Program-made: the position numbers and the translations under genes
Source: Salinimicrobium soli
Lineage (GTDB): Bacteria; Bacteroidota; Bacteroidia; Flavobacteriales; Flavobacteriaceae
Direction of reading: 5' to 3'
NCBI RefSeq assembly: GCF_048323655.1
Contig: NZ_JBLUWW010000001.1
Coordinates: 744,001-808,000 of the forward strand
DNA: 64,000 nucleotides
Notes under the pieces: generated by a model
Told to the model about the DNA's origin: nothing
Database searches by the model: none
What the model saw: the letters and a program-made list of their open reading frames with translations, nothing else
In this document: positions 33,664 through 41,604 of the stretch, piece by piece
How the letters are laid out: every line of letters begins with the position of its first letter
Numbering within the stretch: position 1 is the stretch's first letter

Positions 33664-35184
33664 ATGTTTTATATCAAAAAATTGCCTATTTACATTTCTA
33701 TGGTAGCAATGCTTTTTGTTGCTGCCTGTAAAGATTCTGAAAAGGAAGTAGAAACAGAAGTTGAAACAGATTATGCGGGAAATGAATTACCCGTTAACAC
33801 TGATTCCGAAGAGGCCTTGGAAGCCTTTCAGGAAGGCCTGGAATACTTCGACAATGGAAGTGACAGGAAAGCTCGGGCCAAGTTTGAAGAGGCATTGCAA
33901 TATGACCCCGATTTCGTATCGGCTCAAATGTATAGAACTTACGCGGCCAATTCTGCCAAAGACTGGGCAACAAACCGCGAAAAGTTCATGGCCATGCGTG
34001 AAAAGGCCAATGATGCCGAGGTCATGATGATGGATGCGACCGAAGCCGGATTAAAAAGTGACACCGACAGAGAATTGCAGATCAGCAAAAAGATGGTGGA
34101 GAAATATCCGAAATCTGCACGGGCCCAGGATAATCTTGCCATTTATTACAATGGAAATGACCAGGAGGAAAAGGCAAGAGAACACTGGAAAAAGGCTTTG
34201 GAATTGAACTCAGAATACGTTCCTGCCATGGCTAGTTTGGGAGCTTCCTATTTATTTGATTCCCCAAAGGATAAGGATCAGGCCAAAAAATATTTCGACA
34301 TGCTCGTGAAAACTGCTCCTAACAGTCCGCGCTCTCATATCTTGATGGGTGATTATTACCGCGATCAGGACCAACTGGACCAGGCGCTGTCAAGCTATGA
34401 AAAAGCAGCCTCACTGGACCCTGAAGACGAAGTGGCTTTGGCAAAATCCGGACATGCCAATTCAATTCTGGGTAATTACGAGGAAGCCCGTCAAAATTTT
34501 AAGGACGCCCGGGAAGTAAGTGAATTCGGGACAAATTTTTCGGCTGAAGCTAATACTTATGTCTACGAAGGTAAATCAAAAGAAGCACTGGCATTTCTCG
34601 ACGAGGGAACCAGATCTCTTGATAGCTTAAATGTACCTCAAGGCAATAAGACCATAGGCAAATTCCAGGCTTCTCTTACGGCTGCCCATATTGCCATGCA
34701 TGATGGAGACGCTAAACGCATGGAGAAAATCGTAAATGATTTGAGACCAATATCAAAACAATTGGCCAGTGAAGCCAACAGTCCAACTGTAACGGCAAAT
34801 CAAAATGCCCTGATGAATTACTGGGATACTATGGTGCTGGTAACCAAAAAAGATTATGATGCCGCCCTGGAAAAAGCGGAATCCATCAAGACAGCCGTGG
34901 ACTCCTTAAACAGCCCCGATAAGTTAGAGCCTTATCACCGTGCCCTGGCCGTAATTCATTATAAGAAGGGAGATATTGAAAAGGCCGTGGAACACATTGA
35001 CCAGACCGATGAAGATTATATTCACGATAAATACTGGAAAGCCAAAATTTATGAGAGGGCCGGTAATACCGAGGAGGCAATGGCCTTATATCAGGAAATT
35101 GCAGAGGAGAGATTTAATTCCATTGAATTTGCTTTGATCCGGGCTGAAGTTGATCAAAAAGTAGGTAAGAACAAAACCAGTTAA
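33664..35184 (+). CDS. TPR-repeat lipoprotein
   Basis: 506 aa. Lipoprotein signal (hydrophobic Y-I-S-M-V-A-M-L-F-V-A-A-C; cysteine at residue 22), an acidic linker (E-K-E-V-E-T-E-V-E-T-D), then about 9-10 tetratricopeptide-like helix pairs through the rest of the protein (A-L-E-A-F-Q-E-G-L-E-Y, A-R-E-H-W-K-K-A-L-E-L-N, A-L-S-S-Y-E-K-A-A-S-L-D-P, A-M-A-L-Y-Q-E-I-A). TPRs form protein-binding superhelices; here probably a periplasmic or outer-membrane scaffold. It is divergent from the DUF6090 C-B pair and followed by its own terminator. No functional partner can be named. Confidence 0.88.
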   Translation: MFYIKKLPIYISMVAMLFVAACKDSEKEVETEVETDYAGNELPVNTDSEEALEAFQEGLEYFDNGSDRKARAKFEEALQYDPDFVSAQMYRTYAANSAKDWATNREKFMAMREKANDAEVMMMDATEAGLKSDTDRELQISKKMVEKYPKSARAQDNLAIYYNGNDQEEKAREHWKKALELNSEYVPAMASLGASYLFDSPKDKDQAKKYFDMLVKTAPNSPRSHILMGDYYRDQDQLDQALSSYEKAASLDPEDEVALAKSGHANSILGNYEEARQNFKDAREVSEFGTNFSAEANTYVYEGKSKEALAFLDEGTRSLDSLNVPQGNKTIGKFQASLTAAHIAMHDGDAKRMEKIVNDLRPISKQLASEANSPTVTANQNALMNYWDTMVLVTKKDYDAALEKAESIKTAVDSLNSPDKLEPYHRALAVIHYKKGDIEKAVEHIDQTDEDYIHDKYWKAKIYERAGNTEEAMALYQEIAEERFNSIEFALIRAEVDQKVGKNKTS

Positions 35185-35210
35185 GACCTGGAATAGCTTT
35201 AGCAATGCAG

Positions 35211-35240
35211 GCCTTCAACTCATGTTGAAGGCTTTTTTTT
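35211..35240 (+). terminator. Terminator of the TPR lipoprotein gene
   Basis: Stem GCCTTCAAC / GTTGAAGGC with loop TCAT, then eight T. Confidence 0.9.
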
Positions 35241-35339
35241 CAAAATAAACTTCCTGTAAAATGCAAGAAATAGAATCAATCTCATGAACCGGTCTTCCCA
35301 AAGCAGGCGTCGGCGGATATTTCTAAAGAATTTTATCAC
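35221..35339 (-). pseudogene. Truncated DUF6090 N-terminus (B subtype)
   Basis: From a GTG at 35339 the minus strand reads V-I-K-F-F-R-N-I-R-R-R-L-L-W-E-D-R-F-M-R, very close to gene B (M-I-K-I-F-R-N-I-R-R-S-L-L-R-E-N-R-F), and the DNA run CTTTAGAAATATCCGCCG is identical. Similarity then ends before the transmembrane helix, and the frame closes inside the TPR terminator. It lies just after gene D exactly as B lies after C, so a D-B' pair was probably cut short. Confidence 0.75.
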
Positions 35340-35351
35340 TGATATTTTAAT

Positions 35352-36386
35352 TTATTTATCAAGTTCGATAAACTGGTAGGTCTCTTTATTAAGGTCGAGT
35401 CTCACCTTATAGTTACCGGGTTCTACGTTTATATCAGGTCCGAAATATTCAGCCTTTCCTTCCGGAAAACTTTGTCCTCCCCAATTCTGAGTCCAGCTAT
35501 TTCTGGATCTGAATTTTACCGCCCCTTCTGTTAGTTCTAATTCTATTTCCCAGATTTCGTCATTCTCACCCGTTTTTGTCATGGGTATGGAATAATTCCA
35601 GTTTGCGATAGTTGCAGTTCCTAAGATTCCAATATCCTCATATAACATTCTAACCTCGGGCATGTAGTTTTTGATCATTTTTAAAATTGATTTACCGTCG
35701 TCCAGATATGTTTGAACCAGAACATTAAACCGCCTCTTCTCATTCCTGATATTTCTAAGTACACTTTTTCCTTCAGGGCTTTTAAATAGTTTTCTTATTT
35801 GACTTAATTCTTTTTGGGAATACCTTTCTTCGAGATCTCGGAATCCCGGAAATTGATAAGGTCTTGGTAAATCGTTTCGGTCGAATAGGGAATTTAGATT
35901 TGTGCTTTTCACCATAATGTTCTGATCACGAAAAACATTCCCAATGTAAAAATTGGTTATCTGCTTCAGGATTCGTAATTGTCTTTGGTCTTTTAAATTG
36001 ATTGGAAGTTGAGAAATGAAGAACTCTGATTCCCTGGTTGAAGTTACACCCGCAAACTCCATACTGGTTATTATATTTTGTAGTTCGTTGTCGGGTATGG
36101 AATCCAGTTGATTTAGCACCAGGTCAAGAACTTCTATGTGATATAGATTACCCTGGATCTGATTTTCAATTGTTGCAATATCGGTATGAACCACATTGTA
36201 AATTTGTTCTAAAACATTCCGAAATCTCTCCTCTTGCTTGCGATCTTCGTTCCAGTTATTGATCTGCAATGCGATCAAAATCCCTATAACAACAAGAATA
36301 ATTTCGCCAACAGCATAAAGAAGATATTTGCTGAACTTATTTCTGCTCAGCAAACCCTGTCTTATCCTTCTGAAGAATGGGATCAT
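35352..36386 (-). CDS. DUF6090-family membrane protein with SusE/SusF-like C-terminal domain (D)
   Basis: 344 aa, the longest of the family here. N-terminus M-I-P-F-F-R-R-I-R-Q-G-L-L, transmembrane helix (about 20-42), Q-I-N-N-W-N-E, a helical periplasmic part, and from about residue 245 a beta-rich domain: G-T-A-T-I-A-N-W-N-Y-S-I-P-M-T, E-I-W-E-I-E-L-E-L-T-E-G-A-V-K-F-R, then W-T-Q-N-W-G-G, G-P-D-I-N-V-E-P-G-N-Y-K-V. That pattern is typical of the starch-binding repeats of SusE/SusF outer-membrane proteins. Such a domain on an inner-membrane DUF6090 anchor is unusual. The leader 36387..36420 is shared with A and C. Confidence 0.85.
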   Translation of the reverse strand: MIPFFRRIRQGLLSRNKFSKYLLYAVGEIILVVIGILIALQINNWNEDRKQEERFRNVLEQIYNVVHTDIATIENQIQGNLYHIEVLDLVLNQLDSIPDNELQNIITSMEFAGVTSTRESEFFISQLPINLKDQRQLRILKQITNFYIGNVFRDQNIMVKSTNLNSLFDRNDLPRPYQFPGFRDLEERYSQKELSQIRKLFKSPEGKSVLRNIRNEKRRFNVLVQTYLDDGKSILKMIKNYMPEVRMLYEDIGILGTATIANWNYSIPMTKTGENDEIWEIELELTEGAVKFRSRNSWTQNWGGQSFPEGKAEYFGPDINVEPGNYKVRLDLNKETYQFIELDK

Positions 36387-36420
36387 GGAAAATTGGTTGA
36401 TCTTTTAAATATATGATATT
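36387..36420 (-). promoter_or_regulatory. Conserved 5' leader, copy 3 (DUF6090-D)
   Basis: AAATATCATATATTTAAAAG then ATCAACCAATTTTCC before the ATG; same layout as copies 1 and 2 with small changes. Confidence 0.6.
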
Positions 36421-36515
36421 TAATTAATTACAGCTTCGGAAGGACTTCGGATTAATTAGTTGCTGAAAAAGGCATTTTTGGAAAGCAAAACACAAGTCGG
36501 TTTCTACCTAAAACA

Positions 36516-36647
36516 TCAGTGGCCTTTTGTCAATTCGGTTTCGATAAGCTTTTGCAAATCCCGGTTGCGAACTAGCATGTCTTCGCAATAATAACCTGAA
36601 ACTCCATACTTAGTATGACTAAGCGAACAGGCTGTTTCGGTTATTTT
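36516..36647 (-). pseudogene. Possible 3' remnant of a short-chain dehydrogenase
   Basis: The minus strand has an open frame of about 43 codons ending in TGA at 36516, containing T-K-Y-G-V-S-G-Y-Y-C-E-D, which resembles the late G-V-(S/T)-G-x-Y-F-x-D segment of retinol-dehydrogenase-like SDRs. No start and no Rossmann part are present. Tentative. Confidence 0.3.
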
Positions 36648-37078
36648 TTCACCTGTTCACTTTGTAACAGCCCGTTTAGTTCTTTTGCTCTCTCAAAGTT
36701 CACCTGGCCCAGTTCATCATAAGCGAACATTTGAGAGTCCCGGGAGAGGTTATCGCCAGACTCATCTATCTCCTTCCAAAGGTCCCTTTGCAGGTGCAAT
36801 CTTTGGTGTAGAAAATCATCCTGACTGAGCATTAAAGAATCTTTATTGATATTTTCCAGCTCCATATTAGCCTGGAAGATAACTTCAACAAGACTGTCCG
36901 TGGTTAACTGGAAATTTCGGGCAGAGCCCAGCATATTTCTCCCGGTGTCCAGGTTGCGGTGGTAATTGGTCAGGATAGAATCCAGCACCTTGCTGTAATC
37001 AGGCTCCTGTGTAACCGGCTTTTCCCCGCAGGAGGTGAGAAGAAGTAGAATTATTACACAGGTGCAGATCTTTTTCAG
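36641..37078 (-). CDS. Small lipoprotein with no canonical start codon at the signal peptide
   Basis: About 145 aa if begun at the CTG at 37078. Read from there, the protein is L-K-K-I-C-T-C-V-I-I-L-L-L-L-T-S-C-G-E, a textbook lipoprotein signal with the lipobox L-T-S-C; upstream codons are ATA ACC TCT GAC. The first conventional start is a GTG at 36988, which would remove the whole signal. Either CTG (or ATA) is used, or an ATG was recently lost and the gene is inactive. The mature part is helical and acidic (L-T-N-Y-H-R-N-L-D-T-G-R-N-M-L), of unknown function. Confidence 0.6.
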   Translation of the reverse strand: MKKICTCVIILLLLTSCGEKPVTQEPDYSKVLDSILTNYHRNLDTGRNMLGSARNFQLTTDSLVEVIFQANMELENINKDSLMLSQDDFLHQRLHLQRDLWKEIDESGDNLSRDSQMFAYDELGQVNFERAKELNGLLQSEQVKK

Positions 37079-37136
37079 GTCAGAGGTTATTTAAGGTTGG
37101 GAGATCAAGATACTCAAAAATGTCATTTTTAAGAAA

Positions 37137-37187
37137 ACTATGCTGAGTTTCGGCGGACTCATTGGCGCCCGAAGGCATCTCAATTAA
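37137..37187 (+). pseudogene. Internal fragment of an epimerase paralogue
   Basis: The plus strand reads T-M-L-S-F-G-G-L-I-G-A-R-R-H-L-N then TAA. The intact epimerase has T-V-L-R-F-G-G-L-I-G-A-G-R-H-P-V at about residues 158-173; 11 of the first 14 positions agree, and the DNA is also similar (GGCGGACTCAT then TGGCGC). It is preceded by a CAAAAATG-type palindrome. Confidence 0.7.
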
Positions 37188-37192
37188 GTAAG

Positions 37193-38413
37193 TTAAAAGA
37201 GGGTATAACCCAAAATGAAAGAGACCGATTTATAGTCTGAATACCAGGTAAGGAAGTTCATAAATACATCCCGGTCTGTAAAAACCCTTAGCTCCATGCT
37301 GTATTTATCTTTGAACTTATGTCCCAGTCCTATGGCAAAATTGTTCAGGCTGGATAGCTCCAGGGTTCCCAAGCCGGTGCCATCTTCCCGTTCAAATTCA
37401 ATGGTCGAACCAAAAGTGAAATCTGTAATGTAAGCGGCATTTAGAAAGATCTTGGAATTTTTGTTCAGGAAAAAATAGTGTCTCACCCCTATCGGGATCT
37501 CAAGGGAACTGTAATTGCTTTTGGAAATGAGTATTCCGCCGTAAACACTTCCTCTTTCACTTTCTACTGTTTTGTTAAATGATTGATAGGTGGGTTCGGT
37601 AAAAACACTCCATTTATTCTTGTGGAACGGAAGGATGGCTTCGGCTTCGATCCCAAAACCGAAGGTGATCTCCTGCCCAAAATCGGTATTGGTCCTGGAG
37701 GAGGCGGAGTTTTCAATCTTCAGCGAGCTGCTGTTAATGCGCGGCCGCAGGTTGAGGTTGAATAAAAACTTCTTTTGTGCCTGTTCATAAACAATAGTAC
37801 TTCCCTGGCATTCATTATATTCCCGGAAAAATTTCACAAGCTCACCCTCCTTATAATCCACCTTTTCGATTCGGTCGAGAGTTATTTCGGGACAGGTAAG
37901 ATCGTTCCATAACTGTTGACGAAAACTGTTGTTGGTGCCTACCTGCATATTGGGGGTCGAGTATTTCTTATAGACCAATTGCTCTATGGGAGAGTTGTCA
38001 TTACTGTAGAAATAGCGGGTAACACCATCTCCTTCATACTTGTACAGGCTGGCCCTGCCTTCCAAAAGCACCTTTAATAAAAGCACCTCTTCCTTAAAAT
38101 CAGGTTGCCTTTGAGTGCTGAGTTTATTCATTCTGTCTAAAGAACGGTCAATCTCCACTTTCGCGCGGTAGAATTTGGAGAAGTTATCCACTCCAAATTC
38201 TTCAATTGATTCTATGCCGGCTGTCTGTACCGGTGCTGCTTCGGAAGTCTTGTAATCAAAATGTTCCGGATTTTTTCTCCAGTCTTCATTTTTGATCAAC
38301 ACCTCGTGCCTGTTTCCTTCGTTATCAATAAAATAGCCTTTTTCAAAGCTGATTTGGGAATAGCAATTATAGCTAAGAATTGCTATTAATAAAAAGAGCA
38401 GTTGCTTATTCAT
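37193..38413 (-). CDS. Outer-membrane beta-barrel-type protein
   Basis: 406 aa. Signal peptide M-N-K-Q-L-L-F-L-L-I-A-I-L (cleavage near N-C-Y-S-Q). The N-terminal half (about 20-200) has a mixed fold with G-Y-F-I-D-N-E-G-N-R-H-E-V-L-I-K-N. The C-terminal half (about 210-406) has alternating hydrophobic strands ending in F-I-L-G-Y-T-L-F with a terminal phenylalanine, typical of a porin-like barrel (PorT-type). Homologues are sometimes labelled 'tRNA modification GTPase', which the sequence does not support (no G1-G4 motifs). A 47-bp conserved element lies 66 bp upstream. Confidence 0.8.
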   Translation of the reverse strand: MNKQLLFLLIAILSYNCYSQISFEKGYFIDNEGNRHEVLIKNEDWRKNPEHFDYKTSEAAPVQTAGIESIEEFGVDNFSKFYRAKVEIDRSLDRMNKLSTQRQPDFKEEVLLLKVLLEGRASLYKYEGDGVTRYFYSNDNSPIEQLVYKKYSTPNMQVGTNNSFRQQLWNDLTCPEITLDRIEKVDYKEGELVKFFREYNECQGSTIVYEQAQKKFLFNLNLRPRINSSSLKIENSASSRTNTDFGQEITFGFGIEAEAILPFHKNKWSVFTEPTYQSFNKTVESERGSVYGGILISKSNYSSLEIPIGVRHYFFLNKNSKIFLNAAYITDFTFGSTIEFEREDGTGLGTLELSSLNNFAIGLGHKFKDKYSMELRVFTDRDVFMNFLTWYSDYKSVSFILGYTLF

Positions 38414-38479
38414 GGGGGGTAAAAAGAGAATTTCTGAGCCTCTAAGAGGGCTGTTGTTGGTAAAAAAAAATAGTCTTGC

Positions 38480-38526
38480 GGTAGGGAAAGCAGACAGGGG
38501 GCCTAATATAGAAGAAAAATCCTACA
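38480..38526 (-). promoter_or_regulatory. 47-bp paired-arm upstream element, copy a
   Basis: Toward the gene: TGTAGGATTTTTC at one end, TTTCCCTACC at the other, exactly 47 bp. Located upstream of the beta-barrel gene (start 38413). Copies b and c have the same length and arms. Confidence 0.6.
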
Positions 38527-38561
38527 AGAAGCTTCAAAAAAGGCATTTTTTGATCCCGATA

Positions 38562-38975
38562 TTATTCGGATTTCATTGGTTGTGTGCGGGGCAGATGGTA
38601 ATCAGTTCGATACAATACGATATCCCTTAAACCCAATAAAATGGCCCAAACAGGAACAAAGTGAAATCCGGTTTTTAGAAGCCAGTCAATGTTGGTATTT
38701 ATAAGAATCGTATAACTCATTAAGAATCCCATAAGTACAGTTATGATACCGGTACAAATTTTCACTGCGGAAGGAACCGGTTTCCTAAGAAATCTCCTTA
38801 TAAGGATGAAGATCATTAAACCGATATATATCCCCAGCGTTGAAAAGCCAAGTATCCTTCCGGACTCAAAACCGGAATCATTCAAAACCTTTATTACGGC
38901 GATAATTAATAAGAGGGTAAAAATGAGGCGTGAAAAGATCCAGAATTTATCGGTCTTTAAGTAAAATGTTTTCAT
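38562..38975 (-). CDS. Small multi-pass membrane protein, unknown function
   Basis: 137 aa with four predicted transmembrane helices (about 13-30, 40-58, 70-92, 98-117) and short charged loops (I-L-I-R-R-F-L-R-K-P). No transport or enzymatic motif is visible. Between the beta-barrel gene and the lipoprotein gene, all on the minus strand with separate spacers, so not clearly an operon. Confidence 0.7.
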   Translation of the reverse strand: MKTFYLKTDKFWIFSRLIFTLLLIIAVIKVLNDSGFESGRILGFSTLGIYIGLMIFILIRRFLRKPVPSAVKICTGIITVLMGFLMSYTILINTNIDWLLKTGFHFVPVWAILLGLRDIVLYRTDYHLPRTQPMKSE

Positions 38976-39041
38976 GTTGTTATTTTTGGTTAGAGAGTAC
39001 GGTTACGGTTATTGTGCGATGAACCGTTGTTACCTGGCGTT

Positions 39042-39896
39042 CTATACTTCGCTATAATCACTTAATACCAGATTAGTGGAGCTGCCATCGATATTGGTAT
39101 AATTTAATTGCACAAATCCATATTTAGAATTAAAAAACGCTTTTAATTTAGTTTCTCCTATTCTGCTAACAGCAGTTCCTTCAATTACCCAGCAACTAAT
39201 TTCTCCTAAACTTGTTTTTAGGGTTTTTCTGTCAGTAATTTTATAAGTGTACTCATTTTCTATGCTTCCTTCCCAATGTTTCCATCGTTTGTCACTCCAT
39301 CCATCTCCAATTCTTAATTGCCAACTCCATTCATTTCCTATTTCGTATGGTGCTTTAATAAAAGGAAATGGATTGAGTTCTAATATTCTAAAATATTGAT
39401 CTCTTGGAGGGTGCATCCATATGTTATTTTCATTCTCTATAACTCCAGAAGATGAAGAGAACCTTGCATTACCTTCTTTTAATTCATATTGATATTTTAT
39501 AACTGTTTGGTTGTAATCAGGATTACTGAATATCATTGGCTCAAGACCTTGTTGTACAGATATAGCAACCCTTAGAATGGTGTTTTCATCAATTGAATCT
39601 GCAGGTACAAACTTCCATTTTTTTCTAAAGTCGTCGCTACTTTCATCCCAGGCGAAAAACATTTTTTCATTTTTTGTAGTAATATGCTCAAATTCATAAG
39701 TGAAAATACTTCCCTCCCTGAAAGTGGAATTGTTTTCAGTGAATCTGTTTTGGTCAGTATTTGTTGAATCAAATTTCTCTACACCAATCCCATCCTCATC
39801 AATTAACTCATAATCTTTTACTTTCTCCTTTTCTTTATTATTACACCCAATAATTACACTTGCAATAAAAATAATTAGGACTCTTGTTGGTTTCAT
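39042..39896 (-). CDS. Lipoprotein of unknown function
   Basis: 284 aa; lipobox V-I-I-G-C with the cysteine at residue 18, then an acidic/lysine-rich linker (N-N-K-E-K-E-K-V-K-D). The rest is beta-rich, with aromatic clusters (W-S-W-Q-L-R-I-G-D-G-W-S-D-K-R-W-K-H-W-E-G) suggesting an envelope-localised sandwich fold. No family recognised. Codon use is AT-richer than its neighbours. The 47-bp element copy b lies 91 bp upstream. Confidence 0.7.
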   Translation of the reverse strand: MKPTRVLIIFIASVIIGCNNKEKEKVKDYELIDEDGIGVEKFDSTNTDQNRFTENNSTFREGSIFTYEFEHITTKNEKMFFAWDESSDDFRKKWKFVPADSIDENTILRVAISVQQGLEPMIFSNPDYNQTVIKYQYELKEGNARFSSSSGVIENENNIWMHPPRDQYFRILELNPFPFIKAPYEIGNEWSWQLRIGDGWSDKRWKHWEGSIENEYTYKITDRKTLKTSLGEISCWVIEGTAVSRIGETKLKAFFNSKYGFVQLNYTNIDGSSTNLVLSDYSEV

Positions 39897-39987
39897 AAAT
39901 TTCTATTTAAAATGACAGGTAACTCGTTTTATAACAAGATAACCTTGTATTACTTAGGATAAAGTCCTGCTAATAAACAACTGCCGG

Positions 39988-40034
39988 TGTAGGGAAGAAA
40001 TGGCAGGACAGTAAAGTTAAAGAAAATTCCTACA
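39988..40034 (-). promoter_or_regulatory. 47-bp paired-arm upstream element, copy b
   Basis: Toward the gene: TGTAGGAATTTTCT ... TTACTG ... ATTTCTTCCCTACA. Exactly 47 bp, upstream of the lipoprotein gene that starts at 39896. Confidence 0.6.
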
Positions 40035-40105
40035 TGCAGCCCGAAAAAAGGCATTTTTGAGAGTTCAGTGGTCCGAGGACAGTGGGCAGTGGGCAGAGGA
40101 TAAGA

Positions 40106-40820
40106 ATAGAGGTCCCAAAAATGGCATTTTTGAATACTCTACTGGCTGGAAGCTTTAATATTTCTTTATCCTTTTAAGAGACATTCGTGCATTCGTGGCT
40201 TTTTTAAAAGAGAGATGAAAAAAAAGGCCCTTTGGATTTTGGAATTTGGAATTTGCTGCCGCAGAGATTCCTCCTTCGTCGGAATGACAGGCTGAGTGGA
40301 CAGAGGAAAGAAAAGAGGTCCCAAAAATGACATTTTTGAATACTCTTCTGGCTGGAAGCTTTAATATTTCTTAATCCTTTAAAGAGATATTCGTGCATTT
40401 GTGGCTTTGAAAGAAAGAAGAAAGAAAAGAGAGCAGAGAAAAGAGACTTTGGAATTTGGGATTTGGGATTTGGAATTTGCTGCCGCAGAGATTCCTCTCC
40501 CGATTCCTCGGGATCGGAATGACAGTTTCAGTGGTCAGAGGTCAGAGGTCAGTGGACAGTGGACAAGAAAAGAGGTTCCAAAAAGGGCATTTTTGAATGC
40601 TCTTCTGCCGGGAGCTTAAATATTTCTTTATTCTTTTAAGAGACATTTGTGCATTCGTGGCTTTGAAAGAAAGAAGAAAGAAAAGAGAGCAGAGAAAGGA
40701 GACTTTGATTTCCTATTTGGAATTTGCGAAGCTGGAGATTCCTCCTTCGTCGGAATGACAGGCTGAGTGGACAGAGGACAGAGGATAAAAAGAGGTCCCA
40801 AAAAGGGCATTTTTGAGACC
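40106..40820. repeat. Degenerate intergenic tandem repeat, about 3.2 units of 206-257 bp
   Basis: Units begin at GAGGT(C/T)CC boxes at about 40109, 40315, 40572 and 40792. Each full unit has: the palindrome CAAAAATG(A/G)CATTTTTG; a GGAAGCTTTAATATTTCTT block; AGAGACATTCGTGCATTCG (with changes); purine-rich (GAAAGAA) runs; GGAATTTG repeats; and GATTCCTCCTTCGTCGGAAT then GACAG. The last unit is only the palindrome and ends next to the amidase 3' end. No coding function is apparent. Confidence 0.8.
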
Positions 40821-40842
40821 CCTTGAATTCTGAATTTGGAAT

Positions 40843-41436
40843 CTATTGTATTAGCTCATAAATGCTGCGGGCCATCTGCTCCTGTCCTTCTTCTGAGGTG
40901 AGAAATTCCCTGTCTTCGGGATTGCTCAAAAATCCCATTTCTATAAGGATAGCAGGGCAGTGGGTTTCTTTAAGCACCCTGAAATTGGCCTGCTTCACTT
41001 CAGAAACTTCAAAGTCGGCAGCCAGGGCTTCCTTCATTTTTATCGCCAGGTGTGCAGCGAGTTGTGAAGGCATATTACTGCTTCTGCCGGTAAAGAGTTC
41101 GATCCCTTTTTTGCTGTCCCGGCTATGAGCGTTGAGGTGCAGGGAGATCATCAGGTCGGCGCCGGTTTTATTGATGAAGTCGGTTCGGTCCTTGAGGGTC
41201 ATGCCAACATCAGAATCCCGTGTGAGAATGATCTCCAGGTCTTCATTTTCATTCATGGCTTTGATCTTCCGCGCAATGTTCAGCACCACAGTTTTTTCAG
41301 AAATACCATTACTAATATTGCCGGGATCCTTTCCGCCGTGACCCACGTCTATGATGACTGTTCTCTTATCGGTATTTGTAAAGGAAAGGCTTAACGAGAT
41401 CAATAAAAGTACGGTGATCTTGCTGAGTAGTTTCAT
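40843..41436 (-). CDS. N-acetylmuramoyl-L-alanine amidase (AmiC-like)
   Basis: 197 aa from the ATG at 41436; residues before it in the longer frame are charged and precede the signal peptide. Signal peptide M-K-L-L-S-K-I-T-V-L-L-L-I-S-L-S, then one amidase_3 domain: V-I-I-D-V-G-H-G-G-K-D-P-G near the start (zinc His), T-R-D-S-D, the S-L-H-L-N-A-H segment (second zinc His) and the catalytic Glu in I-L-I-E-M-G-F-L-S-N. It cleaves the peptide stem from MurNAc in peptidoglycan and acts in the periplasm, in septum splitting or cell-wall turnover. A TGTAGGAATTTTC half-element lies about 55 bp upstream. Confidence 0.94.
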   Translation of the reverse strand: MKLLSKITVLLLISLSLSFTNTDKRTVIIDVGHGGKDPGNISNGISEKTVVLNIARKIKAMNENEDLEIILTRDSDVGMTLKDRTDFINKTGADLMISLHLNAHSRDSKKGIELFTGRSSNMPSQLAAHLAIKMKEALAADFEVSEVKQANFRVLKETHCPAILIEMGFLSNPEDREFLTSEEGQEQMARSIYELIQ

Positions 41437-41604
41437 GTTTATCTGGTTTTTAGTTGGGTGCCTGCGCATGAAGCAGACTTATGAAATAACAGAAAATTCC
41501 TACAATTATTGTGAAGAGATGTCAAATCCGGGTTGCCAAGAAGCGGGAACGAAGGAATATTCACACCTAAAAATAAACAGAACTACCTGATAATCAACGA
41601 ATTT

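Larger units (their letters stand above)
39897..40842. other. Long intergenic region with repeats
   Basis: 946 bp holding the 47-bp element b (39988..40034) and a degenerate tandem array (40106..40820). The apparent ORFs of 60-72 codons in it arise from the repeats, use both strands and have no family, so no gene is called. Confidence 0.7.

Noticed and set aside
37193..38413. Labelling the beta-barrel protein as a tRNA modification GTPase
   Set aside because: There is no GTP-binding motif (G1 G-x-x-x-x-G-K-S, N-K-x-D); a signal peptide and C-terminal barrel strands are visible instead.
40204..40810. Three frames of 60-72 codons in the 40 kb intergenic array
   Set aside because: They arise from the repeat units on both strands, with low-complexity composition and no homology expected.
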